The notes: a model not told the origin generated them from the letters alone. Positions 1 through 9,073 are shown, numbered from the stretch's first letter. The stretch is 64,000 bases of DNA from Pirellulaceae bacterium (GCA_029243025.1 JAQWSU010000049.1:124001-188000), one strand, 5' to 3'. Numbers and translations are program-made.

Positions 1-178
1 TGTCAACGTTTTGACGAGATTGATCGTTGTCGCCGTTTGTCGGCGTATCAACCTGGACGTTTGCGCCGGGCTCATCGACGACAAATGGTCCGGGCCCTAC
101 AACCTCGGCACTCACAGAAGTCGCCAACACGGCAACCATCGCACAGACCGCACCAAAACGCTTTAAATTCAACACCAT
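1..178 (-). CDS. Small exported protein, N-terminal part (cut by window edge)
   Basis: The minus strand has an open frame from an ATG at 178 to the window edge, 59 codons, with no stop. A good ribosome site (AGGAAAG) lies just upstream. The protein begins MVLNLKRFGAVCAMVAVLAT and continues with a VSA-E signal-peptidase-like site near residues 23-25. This is a typical Sec signal peptide: two basic residues, a hydrophobic stretch and an AxA-type cleavage site. The mature part that is visible is short, acidic, and rich in Gly, Pro, Asp and Asn. No family is recognisable. Export is inferred from the signal peptide only; the C-terminus lies outside the window. Confidence 0.65.
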   Translation of the reverse strand, partial: MVLNLKRFGAVCAMVAVLATSVSAEVVGPGPFVVDEPGANVQVDTPTNGDNDQSRQNVD

Positions 179-731
179 CTTTCTTTCCTTTCGATATGAC
201 AACGGCGAAAACACCGTCTTTAGGATCTACGAAAAAAGGACGTAATCCTCACCCTCGCCCGTGCAAGAGTGGGGAACACGTCCTCTATCGTTTCTCACTA
301 GCGTTCTCGCCGTTATCTCGAAAGGATTCTTATAGGAAACTTCTGTGCTCAGATCATAGGCGTAACTAGTCAGCGCATCAAGAAAGAAAAGGGGAAACCG
401 AGAACTTTTTTGCTCGACATGTTTTATTTCATTAACCACGTCAGCAAATCGCGATGTTTCGCCACCCGATCACCGTGGAAACGTTCAAGAAGTTAAACAC
501 AGAAAAGCGAATGCTCAAAACGGACCGCCCCCGTTGCCCCCGTCCGTCGTTTCTCAGCGAACGTCAGCCTGATCATTCCGTTCCCTCACCCCAGATCTGT
601 TCTTCAAGACCCAGACCAGTCTTCACCCAGAACGTCCGATCTTCGCAAGCTAGGATGATCGCTGGAGTGCGAAGGTAGAAGTTTTCATGCGGTGAGCAGT
701 CAGTATTTGACTCAAGCCGGCGATTCTCTCA
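179..731. other. Intergenic region, nothing recognised
   Basis: This 553-bp stretch lies between the start of the small exported protein and the 3' end of the membrane protein gene. The open frames in it have no ribosome site and an implausible composition (rich in Arg, Pro and Ser). It presumably contains the promoter of the leftward small gene and the 3' end of the operon to its right. No clear terminator hairpin with a T-run was seen. Confidence 0.5.
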
Positions 732-1433
732 CTACCGCGTCGTCAACCGTCCTTGGGCGCGAATTGACGTAGCCGGATTCACGGAAACCTGTGTTCTCGT
801 CAATCCGATGGCCATCAACACAAAGCCCAGGCTGAACAGGCCCCAAGCGAAATCACCGGGAGTATAACGCGTCAATTCATCCAATCCTCCCTCGACCAGC
901 ACGCCGATTGCAGGCTGCAGAAAGGAAGCAAGACCAAGCCCCGCCCCCAACACAAACACCAGAACCCCCTTGGGCCTGAGACTTGGACTGCTCGGTGAAC
1001 GAAGCGTCCAGAAGCCCCAAGCGGCAAAGAGTATCGCAATCAGCGCGGGACAGATCCAAGGTCCCAACCAGACGCTGGGAATAAGAAATAGCACGTCCCA
1101 TTCGAGCCAGGATTGAGGCCAATCCATCAACACCTTCAACCAGAAGTAATAGAACAGATCCCAAACCCCGAATACAAAAACGAATGCGGCGAAGGTTCGT
1201 GTCTTCGTGGAGCGATCAGCCAGCAGGGCTACGGTCAGGATCATCACGACGGTAGCCGCTTCGCGACTCAACTCTAACACGGTGTCGTAGGAATTGAGGA
1301 ATTGCAGAGGAAAGATTTCCAACGGATTTGCAGCGTAATATAACTGCCGCATGTAAACCACAACCGCAGCTTCCAGCAAGCCCATGGCCGCGGCAAACAC
1401 CGTCAAAATCACAAGCGTTGATTTCTGATTCAT
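732..1433 (-). CDS. Polytopic membrane protein of unknown function
   Basis: A 233-residue hydrophobic protein with about six membrane segments; the first starts right after the N-terminal MNQKS, and the last ends near residue 215. The start at 1433 is preferred over an in-frame ATG 13 codons upstream, because AAGGGG stands about ten bases before it and the upstream residues would break the N-terminal helix. Conserved-looking features are an acidic residue in the first helix (GLLEAA) and the aromatic stretch WDLFYYFWLKVLMDWP near residue 92. I do not recognise the family. It is the last gene of an operon behind ispH and a radical SAM enzyme, with about 80 bp between it and the radical SAM gene. 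A role in the same lipid or isoprenoid chemistry is only a guess from position. Confidence 0.75.
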   Translation of the reverse strand: MNQKSTLVILTVFAAAMGLLEAAVVVYMRQLYYAANPLEIFPLQFLNSYDTVLELSREAATVVMILTVALLADRSTKTRTFAAFVFVFGVWDLFYYFWLKVLMDWPQSWLEWDVLFLIPSVWLGPWICPALIAILFAAWGFWTLRSPSSPSLRPKGVLVFVLGAGLGLASFLQPAIGVLVEGGLDELTRYTPGDFAWGLFSLGFVLMAIGLTRTQVSVNPATSIRAQGRLTTR

Positions 1434-1513
1434 TCGATTGAAGCCCCTTATAAACACTTGACATCTGCCCACCGGCAGCGGTTACGCGGATCTCTCTCCA
1501 CCCAAGACGTCTG

Positions 1514-3022
1514 CTAGACACCCGCAGAAATGACTGCAGGTCCGCGACGCACCCTATCCGAATCCGTCAGAAGCCGTTTTCGAAACGCAACATGCCTTCG
1601 TCGTGTGACCTCGACGAGGGGTCTCCAGACAGTTGACGTCATTCGATTCTTGATCAAAAAATGCCAAAACAGATTCGAACGTTTATAGAGATAGGACATG
1701 GCAAGATACGGCGGCACACTGCTCCAGTCATCGGGGCGCCGTCGCCAGATGGAAGCATGCGAAAAAATGCGGTCGTAACATCGTTCATAACCGGACGCCA
1801 ACTGTTCAACAGACATTCGTTTCGGTCGAAAGACAACATGCGCCGTATCGTACAAATCCCAACTTTTATGCAGCAAACGCTGCTCTGACTCCATCTGCTC
1901 AAAAAGGGGCGTGCCAGGGTAGGGCGTCATAATATGAAAGGTGGCACACTCAAGCCGATTGCCTTCAACCCAGTCCATCGTCCGATCAAAGACGTCGGGC
2001 CCGTCATGATCGAATCCCAATACGAAGCTGCCATTCACTTGAATCCCATTGTCATGCAACAAGCTAACACGGCGTGCATAGTCCTCGGTCGAAGGGCTTT
2101 TCTTGCGGGCATCGTGGATATTCGAATCATTCAGAGATTCAAAGCCGACAAACACCCCAGTGCAACCTGCCAGTGCCATTTCACGGACGAGACTTGGGTC
2201 ATCGGTCACGTCGATCGAAACCGCGGCACTCCAAATTTTTTCAAGCCGCCTCAGGGCCTGACAAAGCTCTCTCAAATATTCCGGCTTTGACCCAAGATTA
2301 TTATCGGTAAAGACAGCGTAGGGTTGGTTGTCCGCCTCGAATTCGGAAACAATCTGTCCGACATCCCGCATCAGGTAGGGCATGTGAAGCCCCTTTGTCG
2401 ACAAATAACAAAAATCGCAGCGACTATGACAACCACGCGTCGCAATCAAACTGGTCGTCGTCAAAAAGCTGCGCCGTGGCAACAATTCGCGACGAGGCGC
2501 CGGATCATCACGATAAGGATGCGTAAAAGCGGCTCGATAAACAGGACGCAACTTTCTCTGTTCGACGTCCTGCAGGATCTGCGCCCACAATTGAACGCCA
2601 TCGCCAATGGCCAAGGAATCCGCGTGTGGGGCACATTCGTGCGGAGACGAAATAACATGCAGCCCCCCCAAAATGACCTTGGAACCTTGTTCGCGATACC
2701 AGCGGGCTAACTCAAAAGCCCGGTCGGCAAACGTCAGGTGAACCGTAATCCCAACCACCTCCGGAAGCGGTTCCGAGGGAGGCGGCCCCTGCAATAGATT
2801 CTCATCCCAATACTCCACCTTCCAATTGGCTGGCGTCGCACCCGCCACACTCGTCAACGCAAGCGTCGGCGTCAACACGTGCTTACCAAAACTCGCATGC
2901 GGGTCTTTGGGATAAAACGGATTGATCAGCAAAGCCCGTCGCGGCGACACAATTTTCGGCACCCGGCTGACATCCAACTTCGGAGGGTTACGCATCGCGT
3001 CAGGCAACCATCGAATTTTCAT
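1514..3022 (-). CDS. B12-binding-domain radical SAM protein
   Basis: A 502-residue protein with an N-terminal cobalamin-binding-like Rossmann domain (from LLINPFYPKDPH near residue 32, with VVGITVHLTFADRA and ILGGLHV further on). A radical SAM core follows. The 4Fe-4S motif is RGCHSRCDFCYL around residue 199 (CxxxCxxC), with an SAM-binding GFESLND segment and a PYPGTPLF segment typical of the B12-radical SAM superfamily. The C-terminal ~110 residues are basic and aromatic, as in DUF4070-type members. Such enzymes include hopanoid-modifying methylases and ring-forming enzymes, but the substrate cannot be read from the sequence. The gene overlaps ispH by 4 bp (ATGA), so the two are translationally coupled. 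That link suggests an isoprenoid-derived lipid substrate. This is inference. Confidence 0.85.
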   Translation of the reverse strand: MKIRWLPDAMRNPPKLDVSRVPKIVSPRRALLINPFYPKDPHASFGKHVLTPTLALTSVAGATPANWKVEYWDENLLQGPPPSEPLPEVVGITVHLTFADRAFELARWYREQGSKVILGGLHVISSPHECAPHADSLAIGDGVQLWAQILQDVEQRKLRPVYRAAFTHPYRDDPAPRRELLPRRSFLTTTSLIATRGCHSRCDFCYLSTKGLHMPYLMRDVGQIVSEFEADNQPYAVFTDNNLGSKPEYLRELCQALRRLEKIWSAAVSIDVTDDPSLVREMALAGCTGVFVGFESLNDSNIHDARKKSPSTEDYARRVSLLHDNGIQVNGSFVLGFDHDGPDVFDRTMDWVEGNRLECATFHIMTPYPGTPLFEQMESEQRLLHKSWDLYDTAHVVFRPKRMSVEQLASGYERCYDRIFSHASIWRRRPDDWSSVPPYLAMSYLYKRSNLFWHFLIKNRMTSTVWRPLVEVTRRRHVAFRKRLLTDSDRVRRGPAVISAGV

Positions 3023-3888
3023 GCCAAGGATCCTTGCTCTTTCTGACTAGCAGCAATTTTTTCGAGCACCTGCTGCACACCGTCAACCGTTTCATCGAGC
3101 GTTGACGTACCTGCTGTCAGGCCGACCACCGCGACGTCATCAAACCACGCGAACTCTAATTCACTCGCATCCTCAACGTGGACCACGGGCGTTAGCTTCT
3201 CATGACACAATTCCACTAGTCGCCGAGTATTATTCGAATTGTGGCCGCCGACAACAACCATCGCATCCACCTGCTGCAATAACTCAGCCATCGCTCGCTG
3301 CCTGCGTTTCGTGGGGTCACAAACCGTATCGATAAAGCGAATATTCGCAAGGGGATTGTGAAGTTGAATGTGCGTACAGACCTCGGTCACCGTATCCGAC
3401 GGCATGGTTGTTTGACAAACAATCCCGAGACTCTCACTCGGATAGCTTCTAACCTGTTTGGCAGATTCAATTACGTCAAATGAATCCAGATCCTCCACGA
3501 CCCCCTGAACTTCCACATGCCCGGCCTTTCCAATCAACAAAATATGACGCCCCTCCGCCTGCAACTCCAAGGCGGCTTTGTGTACTTGAACCACAAGAGG
3601 GCAGGTCGTATCGATCACCTCTTTACCAGCATCCGCTAATCGCTGTCGCTCTACCTGGCTAATCCCATGCGCGGTAATTAAAACGCGGGGAGTCTGAATT
3701 GTCTCATGCCGTTTATCTTCCGGTGTCTGGCGAAACCCAGCCTTCGATAGGCGTTCGTTGACTTTTCGATTGTGCACAAGCTCGCCGTGAATTGTGACTT
3801 GGCTCGGTTCCGAGACCCCGTTAGTAATTTGCAACGCATCCCTCACCCCAAAACACATCCCTAACGCCGCCGCTCGAATGATCTTCAT
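3019..3888 (-). CDS. ispH: 4-hydroxy-3-methylbut-2-enyl diphosphate reductase (IspH)
   Basis: A 289-residue protein close to the usual IspH length (about 310). It catalyses the last step of the MEP pathway, reducing HMBPP to IPP and DMAPP. The three cluster cysteines are visible: GMCFGVRDA (about residue 12), DTTCPLV (about 95) and DTVCDPT (about 188). The substrate-binding motifs GKAGHVEVQG and GGHNSNNTRRL are also present; the latter corresponds to the usual SSN-S/T-RL loop. The C-terminal LTAGTSTLDE matches the family's GASTP-type motif. The gene leads an operon with a B12-binding radical SAM protein (4-bp overlap) and a membrane protein. About 65 bp separate it from the upstream regulator gene, so read-through is possible. 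Confidence 0.93.
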   Translation of the reverse strand: MKIIRAAALGMCFGVRDALQITNGVSEPSQVTIHGELVHNRKVNERLSKAGFRQTPEDKRHETIQTPRVLITAHGISQVERQRLADAGKEVIDTTCPLVVQVHKAALELQAEGRHILLIGKAGHVEVQGVVEDLDSFDVIESAKQVRSYPSESLGIVCQTTMPSDTVTEVCTHIQLHNPLANIRFIDTVCDPTKRRQRAMAELLQQVDAMVVVGGHNSNNTRRLVELCHEKLTPVVHVEDASELEFAWFDDVAVVGLTAGTSTLDETVDGVQQVLEKIAASQKEQGSLA

Positions 3889-3953
3889 GATTCCGTAGAC
3901 TCTCAGCCAACAGCTTTACAACGCAAAGTGAAAAAACAAAAAAAGAGAAGGGC

Positions 3954-4370
3954 TCATGCAGGCGACCACCCACCGGAAAAACGCGGATCGTCAGTCGAAG
4001 ATTGCTTTTCCGAATGAGCATCTGCAACCACTCTTTGAAGTACTTGCAAATAATCGCCAAAACGTTGGCGGCCCAACTTGGTCAGTCGATACAAAGTTTG
4101 CGGACGGGCCCCCGAAGTTCCCTTCCAAGTCTCGACCAACCCAGCTTCATTCAGCACGGCCAAATGCCTGCTCAGATTTCCATCGGTCAACGAACAAAGC
4201 TGCTTCAGATCGTTGAACAACAAACCTCCCGCGTGAGAGGCAAGCGATGCCAAAATGCCCAGCCGAGCCTTTTCATGCATGACCCGATCAAGACCCTCGT
4301 AGCAAAAAAGTCCTTCCCTGGAGGAAGCTTCATTTTGATTTGTGCGATTTGCTTTCCTAGCTGGCGACAT
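3954..4370 (-). CDS. Winged-helix transcriptional regulator (HTH_34-like)
   Basis: A 138-residue protein with one winged-helix domain at about residues 28-110. RLGILASLASHAGG is helix 1, FNDLKQLCSLTDGNLSRHL is the recognition helix region, and the wing runs through VETWKGTSGARPQTLYRLT. This is the layout of PF13601-type regulators. The preferred start is the ATG at 4370, which lies inside the last codons of the upstream membrane protein gene (14-bp overlap), so the two are probably translationally coupled. In this family, regulator and membrane protein often form a pair that controls its own promoter. The operator-like repeats near 5002-5032 fit that. No ligand-binding domain is visible. Confidence 0.85.
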   Translation of the reverse strand: MSPARKANRTNQNEASSREGLFCYEGLDRVMHEKARLGILASLASHAGGLLFNDLKQLCSLTDGNLSRHLAVLNEAGLVETWKGTSGARPQTLYRLTKLGRQRFGDYLQVLQRVVADAHSEKQSSTDDPRFSGGWSPA

Positions 4371-4971
4371 AATATCGTTCCAACGTCCAATACAAAATGA
4401 AAGCGGCAATCAATTGGCCACCGCCAAAACTGACTGCCATCAGCCAAGGCGACAGAGCAAGCGTCTCTTGCCCCCAAATCAAACAGCCACAACCACAGGC
4501 CACATAGTACAATCCAACCCAAAATGCCTGCCCAGGCAGTAATCGATACGAGGCAAATACACCAAGACCAAAGATGAAGGCCCACAAGCCGGGTAACATC
4601 CAACCAACCTCGGGAGCCGACTGATAAACACAGCCTGTCAGTAACCCCCCCACAACGATCGCCGGCATGAATTGCCCCACCGCCAACCGAGTCATTTCTC
4701 TCGCTAATCCAGGGCCTGCACGGTAGGCTCGGAAACACATCTCCACGACCCCAACCGCCGCACTCACCAGGGCCACACTGAGCCAAAGGGCGAGATAACT
4801 CCCCAAATCCCGCTCTGGAAACGGTACCCAACGAGACTGAAACCAGGCTGCCAACATTCCCAAAACGCCGGACATGCCCACCGTTGCCGAACGATAGCCA
4901 CGAAACACTTCCGCTCGAGCCATCTGCTGATGAATGTCGGAAATCTGACTTAATGCTTCACGAAGCTCCAT
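4357..4971 (-). CDS. Membrane protein paired with winged-helix regulator
   Basis: A 204-residue protein. Its N-terminal ~30 residues (MELREALSQISDIHQQMARA) are hydrophilic and helical; five to six membrane segments follow. No enzymatic motif is visible. It is first in a two-gene operon with the winged-helix regulator encoded by its overlapping 3' end. The start ATG at 4971 is 31 bp downstream of operator-like repeats and a promoter with a perfect -35. Genes of this arrangement usually code for a small integral membrane protein whose level is set by the adjacent regulator. The function is unknown. Confidence 0.8.
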   Translation of the reverse strand: MELREALSQISDIHQQMARAEVFRGYRSATVGMSGVLGMLAAWFQSRWVPFPERDLGSYLALWLSVALVSAAVGVVEMCFRAYRAGPGLAREMTRLAVGQFMPAIVVGGLLTGCVYQSAPEVGWMLPGLWAFIFGLGVFASYRLLPGQAFWVGLYYVACGCGCLIWGQETLALSPWLMAVSFGGGQLIAAFILYWTLERYYVAS

Positions 4972-5569
4972 CGTGACCGATCTTCTCCGGGTCCCGCGCT
5001 GCCTGACTTTACATCACAAAGTACCTGACTTTCCATGGTTTGTCAAACGCAATTGCGACCCACACCGGATTTAACCCAAGGCAATGGCGATCCATCGCTC
5101 AATGAGTACGACTGGACGCCGACCGTGATCGTTTGCGTGACAACGCCTCCCGATCACCCAAGCAACAGTGCGTGTCCACGGTCGATCCAACTTTGGAGCA
5201 ACCATCGCGACCGCGCAGCTGTGGGTCGATCAAATTTGCAAGCATGACACTTAAGAGCGAGGAGCCGCCGGTAGACAACGAAGGGTCGGCCGACGAATAA
5301 ACGATGCAATCGTCGACCAGGGAAAGGACTGCAACGATTTGCCGTCGCCTCACGGACCGTCTATCCAACCGTGCTTGAACAGCAGCACGATTCCCTCTCT
5401 GCACACCTGCATGGAAGTAACTTTCATGACTGAGTGGCTGGCTCACTGAATAGCTAACATGCTAAAATAGGCTCCGCTGCTTGACGCGCGCAAGCTGATT
5501 CTTGTCGTCTTGCCTTAAAAACGGTAGCCCCCCCCGAATGCTGGAAATCCGAACATGGGAAATGAATGA
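4972..5569. other. Divergent intergenic region
   Basis: This 598-bp region separates the leftward membrane protein/regulator operon from the rightward PQQ-type gene. Its left end holds the promoter and operator-like repeats described above. The rest has no open frame with a ribosome site, no RNA gene and no repeat that I recognise. No convincing promoter for the rightward gene was found. Confidence 0.5.
5002..5046 (-). promoter_or_regulatory. Promoter with overlapping operator-like repeats
   Basis: Read on the minus strand, TTGACA (5046-5041), a 17-bp spacer and TACTTT (5023-5018) form a sigma70-type promoter for the membrane protein/regulator operon. Two copies of AAAGTCAGG (5032-5024 and 5010-5002) stand 22 bp apart, about two helical turns. 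The inner ends form an ACTTT-7-AAAGT inverted repeat (5022-5006) that covers the -10. A winged-helix dimer bound here would block RNA polymerase, so autorepression is likely. The sequence pattern is observed; the regulation is inferred. Confidence 0.55.
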
Positions 5570-6919
5570 ATGAGGAACATTGCTACTGCATTTAGCATCA
5601 TGCTAAGCATCTCCGCGGCGCTCCAGGGCGCTGAATCGGGTGAACGTTCCCGCACCAATTGGCCGCAGTGGCGAGGCCCAATCCACAATGGAGTCGCACC
5701 GTTGGGCGATCCTCCGATTCGCTGGAGTAAGACCGAGAATCTGCAATGGAAGAGTCCGATTGCGGGGCGCGGCCACTCGACGCCTATCATCTGGGACGAC
5801 CAAATTTTCCTGGTCACCGCGATTCCGATCAAGAAATCTTTGTCACCATCGTATAGAGTGCCCGCCGGCACACCGCGAATCTCTGAGCACGACGCAGTGA
5901 TCACTAAGTGGACACCTCAGGCCCTGGTGCTCATCTGCCTTGATCGTCAGACGGGTCAAGAACGCTGGCAGCGCACTACGCAAGAAGTCATGCCACATCA
6001 AGGATATCACTGGAAAGGAAGTTTTGCTTCGGCATCTCCTGTTACCAATGGGCAACACGTCTACGTTTCCTTTGGTTCGTACGGTTTATTTTGTTTTGAC
6101 ATGAAAGGTCAGCTTGCCTGGAAGAGGCAGCTTGGACCACAGGCGATGGAAGACTCACTCGGCGAGGGAAGTTCACCTGCGTTATTTGGAAATACGCTAG
6201 TCATTGTCGTCGACCACGAACTGCAGTCATTCATTCTTGCCATCGATTCAAGGACGGGAAAAACGCTTTGGAAACAAAAACGCAATGAAGTGTCGAATTG
6301 GAGTACACCGCGAATCTTCGAACATGCGGGAATCGATCAAGTGATCGTCAATGGTGAATACGTACGCAGCTACGACCTGGCCAATGGCAACTTACTCTGG
6401 CAGTGCGGGGGGCAAAGTGAAGGTGCGATTCCGATCCCAGCCGTGGGCCACGGAATGGTTTTCGCCACCAGCGGTTATGCGAAAGACACCTTCCATGCGA
6501 TTCGCTTAGGAAGGCAGGGAGATTTAACAGATAGCGAGCACGTGATTTGGTCACTTAACCGAGGAACACCTTATGTTCCTTCCCCAATGCTGTGGAAAAA
6601 TGAAATTTATCTGCTTGAAGATCGAAGTTTTTTCTCCTGCCTCCATGCAACAGACGGAACACAACATTACCTGAAACACCGTCTCCCGGGGGTACTGAAT
6701 TTCAGCGCATCGCCTGTCGGCGCGGCGGACCGCATTTATTTACTAAGCGAAGAAGGGACGACCGTCGTGCTCAAACGTGGCATCGATCCCGAGGTGCTAA
6801 GCATCAACCAGATCGATGAAACCTTCTATGCTTCGCCAGCGATTGTGGGAGACTCCATTTTCTTACGCGGAGACAAACATCTCTACCGATTTTCCAAATC
6901 GGCGTCCCAGCCACGCTAA
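5570..6919 (+). CDS. Exported PQQ-like beta-propeller protein
   Basis: A 449-residue protein with a signal peptide (to about residue 21, LQGAES). The hallmark NWPQWRGPIHNGVAP follows; it opens most planctomycete PQQ_2-type propellers. Propeller blades are marked by repeated tryptophan/glycine motifs such as DRQTGQERWQR, DSRTGKTLWKQK and LANGNLLWQCGG. The fold is an eight-bladed quinoprotein-like propeller. The residues that bind PQQ in true dehydrogenases are not evident, so the protein is more likely a structural or binding domain than an enzyme. The gene stands alone, pointing toward the leftward catabolic operon. A second propeller of the same type is at 46780-48138. Confidence 0.85.
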   Translation: MRNIATAFSIMLSISAALQGAESGERSRTNWPQWRGPIHNGVAPLGDPPIRWSKTENLQWKSPIAGRGHSTPIIWDDQIFLVTAIPIKKSLSPSYRVPAGTPRISEHDAVITKWTPQALVLICLDRQTGQERWQRTTQEVMPHQGYHWKGSFASASPVTNGQHVYVSFGSYGLFCFDMKGQLAWKRQLGPQAMEDSLGEGSSPALFGNTLVIVVDHELQSFILAIDSRTGKTLWKQKRNEVSNWSTPRIFEHAGIDQVIVNGEYVRSYDLANGNLLWQCGGQSEGAIPIPAVGHGMVFATSGYAKDTFHAIRLGRQGDLTDSEHVIWSLNRGTPYVPSPMLWKNEIYLLEDRSFFSCLHATDGTQHYLKHRLPGVLNFSASPVGAADRIYLLSEEGTTVVLKRGIDPEVLSINQIDETFYASPAIVGDSIFLRGDKHLYRFSKSASQPR

Positions 6920-7077
6920 AACCACTGGCTGTGCGTTCACCAACGGGTTGTCGATGGGCAAATCTTTCTTGCGATCTCGCCCGACCCGTGACCACTCCCA
7001 ATGCTTGCATGCCCAACACCATTAACTTCTGACCGGTGAAAGCAGGCCGACCAGGGAGGTTACCACACCCAGAGCCA

Positions 7078-7992
7078 TCACCATCTGCGGGGTTCCAGCA
7101 ACTCCACCGGTAGATCGGCAAAAGCTCGGCTCAACTCCGCGCGCAGATCAGCGGGCATCGAGCGACTCGCTCGATCGAGATTATCATCCAGCTGCTCAAG
7201 ACTCTCGACTCCAACCACTGCAAAATCAACTCCATCCACCCCGAGCACGAAGGGCAGGGCGACATCCATCGGCGTCGTGTCCCAATGGTCCAGCATCGTT
7301 TGCAATTGCTGCAACGGTACCGCCAACGGCCTAACTTTGTCGGGCACATCCATCGGGCGCATGGAGAGCACACCTTGCAAAAGTGTACTTCGCGCGAAAA
7401 CCGTATCATTTCGGTCTGCACTTTCCTGGAGCAGACCGGCGTGTTGCGCACGCTGATCGAAAAGATTCAAGGGCAATTGGATGGCCAGCGGAGGCGGATG
7501 GCCTAATGCATGCTGAAATTCCTGCTCATCATAAACACTCACCCCAATGCGATGGGTCACCCCGCGTTCGACCTGTGCATTCATTGCATCCCACAATGCA
7601 GCACCGTATCGATTTACCATGCGGGCATCATGAATCAACCAACCGGCAAGTTTCTCAACACCTAAGCGACACAAGGTTTGATCAATCTCTTGGGTGACCC
7701 ACTGCCGCAACCCTGTATCGGGCAAATCGGTCGGCGGATTCCCTAACTTGGAGACGATTTTGACTTGGTCCCGATGATGACAATTGGTCAAGAACTCGCC
7801 GATGCGTCCCTCTGCATCTCCGTAACTTCCGGCGGTATCCCAGCAGAGAACACCTCGTTCCAGGGCGCCACTCAACAAGCGATGGCACTGAGCATCATCC
7901 GGTCTTCCCAGCTGATTAGCAATCCCATAATCCATGCCTAACTGCGCAGTACCAAGGCAGAGGCGTGACAGCCCGTCTGAGTTATCGAACAA
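7078..7992 (-). CDS. Aldo/keto reductase family protein
   Basis: A 304-residue TIM-barrel protein of the aldo/keto reductase family. The N-terminal LCLGTAQLGMDYG and the catalytic tetrad are visible: Asp and Tyr in CWDTAGSYGDAE, Lys in KIVSKLG and His in WLIHD. The start is the TTG at 7992. There is no ATG before the conserved N-terminal motif, and GGAG lies seven bases upstream of this TTG. It overlaps the end of the upstream DSD1-like gene by 11 bp, which suggests coupled translation. It is the last gene of the operon that begins at 15724. The family reduces or oxidises sugars and small carbonyls with NAD(P)H; the substrate here is unknown. Confidence 0.85.
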   Translation of the reverse strand: MFDNSDGLSRLCLGTAQLGMDYGIANQLGRPDDAQCHRLLSGALERGVLCWDTAGSYGDAEGRIGEFLTNCHHRDQVKIVSKLGNPPTDLPDTGLRQWVTQEIDQTLCRLGVEKLAGWLIHDARMVNRYGAALWDAMNAQVERGVTHRIGVSVYDEQEFQHALGHPPPLAIQLPLNLFDQRAQHAGLLQESADRNDTVFARSTLLQGVLSMRPMDVPDKVRPLAVPLQQLQTMLDHWDTTPMDVALPFVLGVDGVDFAVVGVESLEQLDDNLDRASRSMPADLRAELSRAFADLPVELLEPRRW

Positions 7993-9073
7993 TAGGTATC
8001 TCCAACTCCAAGCGTCCTTGTCGAAATCCGTAAAAGCACGAGTGCAACATATTCGTCAAGTCGGCGTAACCCGGAATCAGCTCAATCCGTTCACCAATCG
8101 CCAGGGGGTCGGCTGCCGTACTGACCGCCAAGACTCCGTGTTCTGCCGACAGACTTTCGACTTGGAGGCCATCACGTCCGACCACTTGGGGAGTACAGAT
8201 TTCGATATTCATTGCTTTACGCCCCGCATCAATCACCGCCCGTTGTTCGGTGGGCACACTGTTCACGGTCGCAAGAATAGTGAGTGAGTTTTCCAGCTGT
8301 TGAATCTGACACTGATCACGATAAAAGGCGTCCATGAAAATCGCGCCGCCCGATTGCAGCTCCGTGATTCCCGGCTGCCGCAGCGTGATCGGATAGGATC
8401 CCGTTCCGCCACCAGAAACAATGGGACAGCTCAATCCCACCTGTTCGAGCTGGGCCCGAACCCGAGCAACACGTTCGAATACAGCCTGAATTGCTCGCTC
8501 TTTTTCCACCAGATCCTTAATTGTCAGCAGATGGCCTTCGTAGGCCATCAGCCCCACAAATTCGAGGCCAGGGAGATCAACGATGTGCTGCGATAGTCGC
8601 TTAACATCCTCGCTGTCTTCCACCCCCACACGCTGCATTCCAATTTCCAATTCAACCAAAACTCGCACACTTCGCTTCGCATCTGCCAACGCTCGTGAAA
8701 TGGGAATCGCCTGGTCCATGTGATCGATGCAGATCATGACATCAGATTTTTCGGCCAGTTGAACCAGGCGTCTGATTTTCGGAGCACCGGCAATCAGATT
8801 GGCAATCAGCAGATCATCAATGTCGGCATCGGCCATAATCTCCGCTTCGCGCAACGTCGCACACGTCAAGCCACACGCGCCCGCCTCCACCAACCATTTG
8901 CCAATGATTGGAGACTTGTGACACTTTGCATGGGGTCGCCACTGGACTCCACGGCGCTCACATTCACCCACCAGACGTTGCACATTGGAGTCCAAGCGAT
9001 CCAAGTCCAAACAGAGGGCCGGCGTCGCTAACTCTGCTTTTGTACAACCAATCAGATTGGGCTGACCACTCAT
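7982..9073 (-). CDS. DSD1/D-threonine aldolase-like PLP enzyme
   Basis: A 363-residue fold-III PLP protein (alanine racemase N-terminal domain plus D-serine dehydratase-like C-terminal domain). The PLP lysine region is WRPHAKCHKSP near residue 46. A barrel follows with LVELEIGMQRVGVE and SGGGTGSYP, the latter being the phosphate-binding loop. Family members are D-threonine aldolases or D-serine/3-hydroxyaspartate dehydratases. At the C-terminal site where they carry a metal-binding His, this protein reads IPGYADLTNMLHS, so the His appears to be Tyr. The start is the ATG at 9073, inside the ATGA overlap with the symporter gene, with a ribosome-site-like GGTGACAG upstream. The substrate is probably a beta-hydroxy D-amino acid, by family only. 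Confidence 0.85.
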   Translation of the reverse strand: MSGQPNLIGCTKAELATPALCLDLDRLDSNVQRLVGECERRGVQWRPHAKCHKSPIIGKWLVEAGACGLTCATLREAEIMADADIDDLLIANLIAGAPKIRRLVQLAEKSDVMICIDHMDQAIPISRALADAKRSVRVLVELEIGMQRVGVEDSEDVKRLSQHIVDLPGLEFVGLMAYEGHLLTIKDLVEKERAIQAVFERVARVRAQLEQVGLSCPIVSGGGTGSYPITLRQPGITELQSGGAIFMDAFYRDQCQIQQLENSLTILATVNSVPTEQRAVIDAGRKAMNIEICTPQVVGRDGLQVESLSAEHGVLAVSTAADPLAIGERIELIPGYADLTNMLHSCFYGFRQGRLELEIPIVR

